This document shows positions 11,395 through 19,808 of a stretch of 64,000 bases of DNA, one piece after another; position 1 is the stretch's first letter; every line of letters begins with the position of its first letter. Made by a program: the position numbers and the translations under genes. The stretch covers positions 310,001 through 374,000 of the forward strand of contig NADL03000065.1 of the NCBI GenBank assembly GCA_002205965.3. The letters are read 5' to 3'. The notes under the pieces were generated by a model. It worked only from the letters and a program-made list of their open reading frames with translations, did not search any database and was not told where the DNA came from. The stretch is from Kappaphycus alvarezii. Lineage: Eukaryota; Rhodophyta; Florideophyceae; Gigartinales; Solieriaceae.

Positions 11395-13612
11395 CTAGGT
11401 CCCTCTTCTTCCGCTTTTCTGCTGCATTGCATTGGCAACGGCTCGCGCTTTCCGTGCTCCCATAGACTCATAGCTCTCCTGGAATGGCGAGGATACGGTG
11501 ATGTCGTAGGCCACTGGGAGAGGGGGCGGGGTGTTCGTTTTGTCAGACTGCGGATGCACCAGAATATCTGCAGGCCGCGCATTGAGTCCAAGGAGTAGGT
11601 ACTTAACCTCGTATTGGACGCCAACTCCTGCTGCCTTAAATAGTTCTCGCCCAAATACTTTCACCACTGCTGTGTGTCGGCAGGTCCACCGAGACCTTTG
11701 TTTATAAAGATCTGCCGCATGGTCTCCGAGGGAATCCATGGTCCTGTTGCACTCTGCGCACCGCAGCGGTGCGGTGTCGTCAAACACCCGAACTCCCAGG
11801 TGACGGCGTAGCATCACTGACCACATCTCGTTGGACCTTCGGTTGACCAAGGAGGGGTGCGCGGTGAGGAAGGCTCCTGCTTGCGTTTCCAGATATGCTT
11901 GACGGCGGATTATTCGCCGAATATCTGTTTCTGAATGCGATGCGGGGTTAGGGAACCTCGTCCAATCGTCGTCCCTCCAGAAAGACTTTGCTGCCGACTC
12001 GCACCAGGCTCGAAATAGAATGTTGTGTGTATTATCGGGCTTGGCAGCAAGGCTGGCTGCTGTGAATGTTTCTGAAGGACCTCCATGTTTATTAGCGAGG
12101 GAAGTAGGAAGATGTCGGACCAACTCCCGGAGGTGTCTATCCGCTTAAGCGTATCTTCGCGCACGGTGTTCAGTCGCACTAGTCTCTTCAGGGCTTCGCC
12201 GCTGCTCGGCATCAATTATGCTCGCAGCATAAGCTGCGAAATTGAGCGTCGCCACCGGTGTAAAGCCGTGGCCGCCGTAGCGGAGAGGTAAGGATATCTG
12301 CTGTCGAACTGCACCAGTCATCGGCACGTTGTTGGAGCGTATGTAGAATTCCATTTGCTCTTCGTCAAATCTCAGTGCAATGGCGGTGGTCACGCTGGGC
12401 GGAGTCAGCTTCACCACATGTTGAAGCTCGCAAGCCGAGGCACATACCCAGTGAAGGTGGAACCGAATGCGAGCGTCTCCTATACCGTCGATCAGCGACA
12501 AAGTGTGCTTGCAGCCCCTAATTTTCTCGTTTAGAAAGTCCTCCATAAATTGGGATGACCCAATTGGGGCCCCAAGAAGGTTGATGCCTTCGGCGGAAAA
12601 GTTTTCAATTAGGACGCGGTGTAGAAGTGGCGATGTCCAGTTGCCGGGTTGGCGCGGCCAGAATAGGCGGGTGTTTGCATTATTCAGGTAGAAGCCGTGA
12701 TCGGGTTCTCTGAAGCTGAGGAAGTGCACTGCCCTTTCGAGCTCTATATGTGTGCCTATGAAGGTGCAGTCATCCGCATACCATCTATGTAGACCGAGCT
12801 ATGTTCGCTCAGCAATTTCCGTTGCTAATGGATGCACTACAAGGGAAAACAGCAGCATGCTTGCATGATCCCCTTGTTGCATCCCTTCTTGTCTAAGGAT
12901 ATCTTGTGTCGACGCTGCGGGAAATATGAGCGATGGCGTTTTGCGGGCGTACACCATGTTCAGAAAACGACATAGCGACGGTACCTTGGTCGGCAGCAAG
13001 TTTATCATGCGCTGTCTCGAGAACCGATTGAATGCGTTTTGCGCATCCACGGATACCAGTGCATACTCGTCCCGGTCATGTTGGCGCTCGACCAGTCTCC
13101 GTGCCTCGTGCAGAATGGAATCCAGTCCACAGGGCACGCATTTGGCCACTTACACGGGTGCAAGGTACTCCCTCGTGTTCTCGACTGCTTGAGATAGAAG
13201 CACCTTCGTTACGAGTCGCCGCAAGGCCGTCTCAATAGCGATGGGGCAGATCTTCTGTGGCCGGGATTGGATCGGCAGCAGTGTCGCAGAAGTGTCGCAG
13301 AAGAGATCATTGGGATTGTCTCGTCTGGGAGGTCCCCCTGGGCCAGTCTCGTCACAACCGCAGTTAGCGCCGAGATGCCGGTCACACCTGTTTCAGGACC
13401 CACCGCTGTGTTGGCCAGCAATCGAAGATGCCGGGGACATTCTGTCCGAACCCGGCGCGGAGTTCGGTTCAGGCATCGGACGGCGCCTAGAACCCCTCCT
13501 CAGTAATTTCCATCGGGAGCGCAAGGTCTCTCGTTTCAATGGCTGTCGCAGGAGAGTGCGGTGCTGGGTGCAACTGTCGTAGACGTTCTAGGACTTGTGG
13601 GCCACGCATACC
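11395..13612 (-). CDS. LINE reverse transcriptase with zinc-finger/endonuclease-like C-terminus (broken)
   Basis: In order on the minus strand: RGPQVLERLRQLHP (13610); the finger/palm N-terminus with GISALTAVVTRLAQGDLP and ICPIAIETALRRLVTKV; the RT block with SVDAQNAFNRFSRQRM and EGMQQGDHASMLLFSLVVHP; the catalytic box HRWYADD near 12770-12790 (YxDD); a thumb region (INLLGAPIGSSQFMEDFL); and a C-terminal module with CAECNRTMDSLGDHA, a spaced RHTAVVKVF, then RPADI and VAYDITVSSP. That last module (Cys/His knuckle, RPxD, then xDxxV) resembles the restriction-like endonuclease of R2/CRE-type LINEs. Several frame slips split it. The catalytic YADD and the RPAD residues are still present. Confidence 0.7.
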
Positions 13613-13701
13613 GACTCTTTCGCTCGCTCCTTCTCTCTCGTTCCGTCCATCAACCCACTCAATTAACCGTTACGAACCTGCGTTCGACATCCCCGCCTGG
13701 T

Positions 13702-14751
13702 ATGCCGAAAGCCAGAACCGACAAGGCACGTTCGCCGTCCTGAATGGGCATAGCCAAGGCACATACCCAGACACGAGTTGCTACGATCCCTTCCACTGCA
13801 CAAGATTTCTGCCGTTTGCAGGCTGGATCACTGCAACAAGCACCGGAACCTGCCCCACCCAAGGCCCCACAACGCCACAGGCGATACCCAGTCGGTATCG
13901 AGCCGGCCCCAGTCAACAGAACGACGGGGCTTGAGTATGAATTGGCCCTGATGATCTCCATTCTCGCGTTCTCAGCAGGGCCGCCAGGCAGCGCCAGCAG
14001 GCGCTAGAGAAATACTGCCGAAACACGCTCTCCTCAAGGTGGGGGACTGGACAATCGTAGTACACCACTCTGCGGATTCCCCAACTTTCCTCAAAATCCT
14101 GGAAATGCTCCGCAATGATCTTCTTGGTCTCGTCTCTCGATGAACACACTGTCCGATCTCATCGCCGAGCTTCCTACGGTCGAGTGGAAAGTCGGTGCTT
14201 GCATAGCAGCCGCTCGCGAGGTTGGGCTCCTCAAGAACATACATGCCGACATTGGCATGAGAGATCGCAAAGCCCTAGCGGGAGCAATCACTCGCCACGT
14301 TGAAACAGCAACGTCCACCCTACAATGCCAAAATGACTTTGTGAAGAATTTCATTTCGAGGTTCTACATGGGTTGCTTCAACCTCGCACCGGCAACAGAT
14401 CTAAGCGATGGACGCCTAGCAGGCGATGCCCAAGTCCACGACAACCAACAAGTTGACTCTGTTGCGCAAGACACCCTAGCGCAGCACTGGAGCCCGACAC
14501 TCCACCAGCGGCCCACTACATCAAAAACAAGGATACTGATAAGGGTAGATCGTCGGGAGAAGAGATACTCAGACCCAACTACCCCAAGAAGGAAGTGTTG
14601 CAAGCGACAAAAGTGCTACCGTGGTATAGTTGAACGAACAAAAAGGACTGTATATGGAAGAGAGTTGAGAGGTCTACAAGCAAGTATGGAAGGGCAGGGT
14701 CTACCACTGATGCTCTGTGAGCAGCGTACGAAAAAGGTTTATTGGGTCTGA
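13702..14751 (+). CDS. Possible LINE ORF1 or leader protein (broken, unrecognised)
   Basis: Protein-like composition runs on the plus strand from MPKARTDKARSPS (13702), through a Pro/Gln/Ala-rich part (RVATIPSTAQDFCRLQAGSL), a segment WTIVVHHSADSPTFLKIL (about 14045-14100) and MNTLSDLIAELPTVEWKVG (14140), into a basic tail ending at 14751. Frame changes occur near 13740, 14010 and 14140. No domain is recognised. Its place just inside the inverted 5' segment suggests ORF1 or the N-terminal part of the LINE polyprotein, but this is inference. Confidence 0.3.
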
Positions 14752-15110
14752 AGTTGACTGTCAACTCCCTACTACTCAGGACTTGGCTTGAAGCTGTCTG
14801 CCAACTTGCTTGACCTCTCCATGAGGAAGCAGTTTACTCAGCTTACATAGAATTTTGGCTACCCCTAAAGTCCGAACAAAACTACAGAAGGTAAAACTAC
14901 AGAAGGTACCAGGAAATGCATAAAAAACAATTTGTGTGGACGATATACTCTAAACAAAAGATACTTAAGAAACTAACAATCAATGAGGTCCTCTTATTTC
15001 CCATTCTCTAAATCAGATCCAAAAAACTCCTCTAAAATATCCATGCTGCCAAGCAGTCCCACAGATATCTGTGAACGGCTCATAACTATCTATTTCCTCC
15101 TGGGAGATAT

Positions 15111-15561
15111 CTAAACTACTAAAGATATCCCATCCGGTTCTATCGTCGGTACCACTTGTTCCACACATTCCACCATTCCAACACTTCCCATGCCTCCCTG
15201 TCCTTCATCCTCCTCATCCTCGTCCTCATCCTCGTCCTCGTCTTCATCCTCGTCTTCATCCTCGTCCTCATCCTCGTCCTCATCTTCATCCTCGTCCTCC
15301 TTAACCTCGTAGACCAACTCCGGGGCTGCCCACTCCTCGAAGGTCTCCCCAGCCCCCCTCGACCTCCCGCTCCTGCCTCTCAGGTACCTCCTCGGCCTCA
15401 TCTTCGACGAAGAGCTGCGGACGAACTCGATTATCTTCTTCTTAGTCTGGCGTCGCAGGTAGTCGTCTGCGTCCGTCGGGCCATATAGAGCGAGCGCAAG
15501 GCAGTTTAAGGGCGAGAGGGCGGTTTTTGGTGATGGGGGCGGAGGGGCGAAGGTTGTTCAT
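15111..15561 (-). CDS. Acidic-run protein, unidentified
   Basis: A reading frame starting MNNLRPSAPITKNRPLALKL (15561) can be followed, with one slip near 15470, into a basic segment (RRQTKKKIIEFVRSSSSKM), an Arg/Gly patch, EEWAAPELVYEVKED and then about 20 alternating Asp-Glu pairs before a short tail. The Asp-Glu run is encoded by a simple repeat of GTCCTC/ATCCTC units, read on the opposite strand as Leu/Ile/Val. It lies within the LINE's inverted segment but on the other strand. No function can be assigned and it may not be a real gene. Confidence 0.25.
15195..15300. repeat. Simple repeat of (TCCTCG/TCATCC)-type hexamers
   Basis: An imperfect short-unit repeat of about 106 bases in which TCCTCGTCC, TCATCCTCG and TCTTCATCC alternate. 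On the minus strand it encodes the Asp-Glu run. Length is likely variable between copies and individuals. Confidence 0.8.
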
Positions 15562-15984
15562 TTTGGTTGTAAATGACTGTAGACGGAGGATAGAGGGTGT
15601 TTTGGGTGTGTGGGGAGAGGGTGATGAGTAAACTGATAGGGGACGTTTGAAACTTGGAATAAAGGGGTTTAAATAGGCTCCCGGGGCAGGTTCTATCGAT
15701 TAGGAATAGGTAAAATAAATCTGCAGGGATTTTGTAGTAGTGCATTTGCGCCCTTTTTCTCAAAAAGCGAATTTGGAGGAGGAGGTAAGCAAAAAGGGGA
15801 AAAGAACTTGATTCGGGATCGATTCAGAGAGGTAGATACAGTATAAAAATATCTAGATGAAATGGAAGTAAATTTGGAGAGGACCGCGGTAATGATAAGC
15901 AAGGCTCTCGGAGGACGAGGAAGGACAGGAACTATAAGCAATTTTGGACAAGGGGAGGTATTATAGTAAACTAAAAGTCTGTAG

Positions 15985-16930
15985 ATGACGGCGACAAAAA
16001 ATCCGTTCCTATCAGCACGCGCCTAACGGATACCTCGGACAGTAAAGCGGAAATACCGGAGCCTGCGACAATCCAATACGAACCCGAAAGCGCCATGCCA
16101 CCGGAAACAAGAAAAACACCCTGGCCCCCAAAACCATGGAACCCTCATCTGCCGACCTTCGGTCGCAAAACAAAAGGAAACAGGCGCCGCTCAGCGGCTT
16201 AAACAACCTAAGCCCGATGTCCCTGAAGCACCCTCCACACTTATGGCGAACACTGAGCGGCGCACGAACCGTACCCGCGCCCTGTCACAGCGCATGAAGG
16301 AGATGCAGATAGCGAAGGCACAACTTGACCCTACTCCCCAATGGGAAAATGGGCGAGCAAGGCCTCTCGCCATTAGTCCTCCCTTCTTTCCCTCTTGCCC
16401 GTAACAATGCCCCCGTTGCCCTCCTCCGCAACCAACGAACAGTCTACACCCACTGCACCTCTTCCTTCGGTCCATGATGAACTGCACAGACCGCTAAGGC
16501 CGTCGGACATCACTGACCGCATTCCTGGGAATTGCATGCACAGTCTCGCCATATTAATCATACGGCTCTTCCTGATTGCAGCCAACGTACGGAACGCTGA
16601 AGCAGTTTAACCTGATTTCTTCCAGATACTCCTATTTCCTACTGCAGTCTTGCGACGTTTAATGCGTGGGGAAGCCGGTCTCAGACAAGGCAAAGTCTAG
16701 GACTCTGAGAACTTATCCGTCGCGCCAGTGCAGACGAATGGAGTGAACGTTGGCAAGAAGCCATTCATGCACACCAGAACAGAGAAGAGCGAGTCGTCCG
16801 ATGTCGACCGCGGCAGACTGAGACAGACTATAGGCGAGATCCAAAGTTTCGCCGAACAGCCCACTTAGCTACAGATGCGCAATACCGGCGTGCGATGCGC
16901 ACCCCACATCAGTCGCGCATCGCGGACGTG
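15985..16930 (+). CDS. LINE polyprotein, N-terminal part (inverted 5' segment, broken)
   Basis: Plus-strand coding runs from about 15985 (KAEIPEPATIQYEPESAM, then KTPWPPKPWNPHLPTFGRK), through EAPSTLMANTERRTNRTRAL and a Pro/Ser-rich part (PPLPSSATNEQSTPTAPL), to FPTAVLRRLMRGEAGLRQ, ASADEWSERWQEAIHAH and RRAMRTPHQSRIADV at 16930. The pattern P-x-x-VLR-x-x-x-RG, later W-x-x-x-W and a final IAD, is what precedes the RT domain in this LINE group. At least three frame slips are present. The coding stops exactly where the hairpin at 16931 begins. Confidence 0.5.
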
Positions 16931-16991
16931 ATCCTCTTTTATATATGCGCTTTATAAACTATAATTATAAAGCTTTTCTATAAAAGAGGAT
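16931..16991. repeat. 61-base foldback hairpin at the LINE/mariner junction
   Basis: The outer arms ATCCTCTTTTATA and TATAAAAGAGGAT (13 of 13 pairs) enclose inner arms GCTTTATAA and TTATAAAGC (9 of 9 pairs), with a 5-base mismatch block between and a 7-base loop. The inner segment TATAATTATAAAGC also occurs inside the left mariner TIR at 10897. It may be a tiny foldback element or a footprint of the LINE insertion. Confidence 0.7.
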
Positions 16992-17075
16992 GTTATTAAC
17001 CTTTACCTGCGTTTCAATGCATCTAATTCCCTCGCACCATACTGTCTCATCCTACACGAACTTCTGAACACAACA

Positions 17076-17972
17076 ATGCTACGCGGAAAAGCCCTTACCG
17101 ACATCGAGAAGGAAAAATACCGGCACTACACCAGGAAGGAAAATCTGATACTCAACTTGCAAGGTATATTGAACGCAGGCGAACTGCGGTCCAAAAATTC
17201 CCTAAAGATCCAACAGGAGTGCACAGAAAGCTTCGCCCGGGCCGCCCGTAAAAATTGAGCGGCCAGAAAAGGCATGGTCTCTTCCGAGAGGCCCGGAAAG
17301 GTGTGGACACTGCCCTGTCCCTTCAACAAAAATGTAAGCTACGTGTCTCTGTGTCGCGAACGCAAGCAATTACGGCTGAGGATCTCCATATGGGCTTCCC
17401 CAAGGCACAAAATCCCTCCCCGTGAAGTCAATCTCAAAAAGAAAATCGTCTTAAGTGGGCAAAAGATCATGTTACGCAGAACCATGGGAAGTGGAAAATA
17501 TTTTTTTCAGCGATGAGAAACGTTTCTGCTTGGATGGCGCCAATAGATTTCAGACGCACTGGCATAATTTACGCAACAACACAATGATTTGTAGTGTTTG
17601 ACGGGATATCTGACTTTGGGAAGACGGATTTGGTTGTTTTGAATGGAAGACCATCAACAATGACCTATCTGAAGGAGATGGAGGAACAATTGTTTCCTCT
17701 TGCGGGCAATGGTATGACGCTAGGCTTGATTAATCAGCAAGATCATGCATCCATCTATGACTTCGAGGGAGTGTTTTTCGGAGAGTGGAATTCGTCTGAT
17801 ACACTGGCCCGCGCGGCCTTCGGATCTGAATCCGATAGAAAATGTTTGGTTATTGCTAGTATAAAAAGGTTACGCGAACTCAAGGCAGTTTGAGTCAGTT
17901 GAAGAGCTTATCAATTGTGCAAAATAATGTTGGAGTGAAATGCCCAGTTATGTTGTATATTTTCTAATTTGA
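17076..17972 (+). CDS. Tc1/mariner (IS630-type) transposase, broken
   Basis: The N-terminus starts MLRGKALTDIEKEKYRHY, then a DNA-binding region with the GRP hinge near 17240 (RPGRP) and a second helix-turn-helix part. The catalytic domain shows FFSDEKRFCLDGANRFQ (first Asp, about 17511), then INQQDHASIYDF (second Asp, about 17741), then ARPSDLNPIENVW (third Asp) near 17830, in a DDD arrangement. The gap between second and third Asp is only about 27 residues, against the usual 34 or more, so an internal deletion is likely. There are at least four frame breaks or stops. It is a dead copy. Confidence 0.75.
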
Positions 17973-18048
17973 ATTGATACGTGAACAAAGTGATCGCAAA
18001 GCCCGTGAAGGCCTTGCTTTGCTGAGTTAAGTGAAGGTGTATAATGAA

Positions 18049-18234
18049 AGTTACCCTAAATGGACATTTTTATACCTTTTGCACTACAGTTGCACGAACT
18101 GTACAAAATTTTCTTGGTTTTCACCGTTTAAGAATACGCTAATTTCACATCCGGTAGTAAATTTTAAAAATATACCTGTATAGCTGATGAAACCTTTTTT
18201 GGGGGGCGGTGCTTTCTAATTACAGGCGGCAGTG
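18049..18234 (-). repeat. Right terminal inverted repeat of the mariner element
   Basis: The partner of the left repeat, read on the minus strand from CACTGCCGCCTGTAATTAG. It is immediately followed by TA. The two TIRs differ by clear substitutions and short indels, so the element is not a recent arrival. Confidence 0.8.
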
Positions 18235-19517
18235 TACGGTATGTATACCGTAATACAGGGACTTGTAACTGCGACATTATTTGTTAGTAAGAATTCTGTA
18301 CAGTATAGTACAGTATTGTAGTGCAGAATCTCGTTCTAGTACCTGATATTATTTTGGACACGCGGAGCGGCTGTTATTTTAGTGAAAAGCGTTTGAATTC
18401 AACAAGGTGCTGGAGGCAACGCAAAGACAAGGAGTTGGCGGGAGTGAAAACACGTCCTAGCCTGCATTTTACAATATCTTTTCTACCACTGCACCAAACC
18501 TGCGCACCCCTCTGTTATTGTAGCCTGCTTCGTTACTATGGACGATGAAATGGTGGCAGCTATCTTGTTCTACAAGAAACAGCTCGCGATATACTCGGAG
18601 GTATTTGTGCAGGCGACAAAGGCGGTTTCAGAGCTTACATACATAACGCACTAATCACTTGGCAGAAAGCGAGAACGAGAGCAACGAGGAGTATCCCGGG
18701 AAGAGCAACACCATTCAATCTGATTGTACGTCTCCGTATGCGCACCGTGAAAGTCGAGATCGTTATATCAATGTGCGGTATAACGATGCAGATCCGTTTC
18801 CTGCTTGAGAAGATTGTTAATCTATCTGCACAATGTTTCGATACTACCCACAGAATGAGTCTGAAAGAGCTGCCAAAGCCTTTCAACGCTACAGGAAACT
18901 TACACTCGGATCAAGATGATTACAGTAGTTAAAAGAAAGACTCCCTATACATTTTTTTTCAAGCAAGCTGCGTGGAGTTGCCCCCACAAAATGCATCCTG
19001 AAATGAAACTAAGCTTTAGTAAGAATCTTAATTTTGGAGCTCGTTTTTAAAACTTACCTCCTACTTTTTTGGACAGAGATACGAAACAGATTCATTTATT
19101 GATCCTCAATTCAGGAAAATTTCGGTGGTATTAAGGATAAAAATGAAGACAAGAAATATTTTTGAAAATAAACACCATAGACTTTCCGGAGGTTACATTA
19201 TATTGGTACCGTAACGAAACCTTATGACCACACCGTTTTAATGGATGTGTACTATGATTTACACAAAGCATGTAAAGCTTTTATCACACTAAATTTGAAT
19301 TGAATTTGACTATTGTTCAGTAACGATCAACCGCGTGCGGACACTAGAATTGCAATATCCATTTTATTACTGTTTACCGTTGAAATGACTGATACGCGTA
19401 TTTAACATGGCTTTTTGAAAATTGCCGCGCAGAAAGACAAAAATAATGTTTATTTTCAATGCATTGCATTATAACAGTTTAAAATTGATGAAAATGAGTA
19501 TTCCCTGGGAAGAAAAC
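18235..19517. other. AT-rich tract with palindromes and a coding-like relic, no clear gene
   Basis: Just right of the mariner element, palindrome variants occur at 18238-18252 (GTATGTATACCG) and 18296-18318 (CTGTACAGTATAGTACAGTA). Between about 18535 and 18930 there are protein-like stretches on the plus strand (for example SPYAHRESRDRYINVRYNDA and FRYYPQNESERAAKAFQRY) in broken frames, probably an old transposon that I cannot name. From 19000 to 19517 there is only AT-rich sequence. The Copia element then begins after its target copy AAAAC (19513-19517). Confidence 0.35.
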
Positions 19518-19808
19518 TGTGAATGTTCAACTATTTATTCAAATGAAAGTGCCATAAGACTTTATCTTATTCAATATGGGCTCATCACTCTTAACTAATT
19601 CGCATCTTAGTGAATTTCATGGACACCCATTTAACGGATATTCAGCGGTCGTTATCATTCTTATTGTATTAGTTGCATCATATCATTGAAGACTAAAAAT
19701 AGTCGTCGTCTAACCCCAGACTCTAACTACTTACAAGTTATCCGATTCACTAAAGTTGAACTGTTTGTTTTTGATCAGATCGTGTTAAAACAGTGCGTTA
19801 TAACCACA
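19518..19808 (+). repeat. 5' LTR of Copia-1
   Basis: 291 bases, TG...CA, paired with 26372-26661. It is preceded by AAAAC, which recurs after the 3' LTR. About 20 differences separate the two LTRs. Confidence 0.85.

Larger units (their letters stand above)
11060..16930. mobile_element. Non-LTR retrotransposon (LINE) with inverted 5' segment, nested in mariner
   Basis: The 3' part (reverse transcriptase plus C-terminal endonuclease-like domain) is on the minus strand at 11395-13612. The 5' part of what seems to be the same reading frame lies on the plus strand and ends at 16930. The plus-strand part stops at the family segment SRIADV; the minus-strand part starts just after it with RGPQVLERLRQLHP. 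In related elements these segments are adjacent, so the two halves fit end to end but face opposite ways, as expected of a 5' inversion during reverse transcription (twin priming). The outer limits are approximate and no target duplication was found. Confidence 0.6.
10887..18234 (+). mobile_element. Tc1/mariner-type DNA transposon with long TIRs, split by a nested LINE
   Basis: Inverted repeats of about 170-185 bases bound this 7.35 kb unit. Both ends begin CACTGCCGCCT(A/G)TAATTA when read inward, and both are flanked by TA (10885-10886 and 18235-18236), the target duplication of the superfamily. The transposase gene lies at the right, in plus orientation (17076-17972). Everything from about 11060 to 16930 is foreign to a mariner element and reads as an inserted LINE. 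Without it the element would be about 1.5 kb, a normal mariner size. Transposase frame breaks and imperfect TIR pairing mean it is inactive. Confidence 0.75.

Noticed and set aside
13241-13582. Plus-strand frame over the LINE
   Set aside because: The minus strand here carries the conserved LINE segment before the RT, so this is a shadow.
15156-15488. Leu/Ile/Val-rich 'membrane protein'
   Set aside because: It is the plus-strand reading of the simple repeat that encodes Asp-Glu on the other strand.
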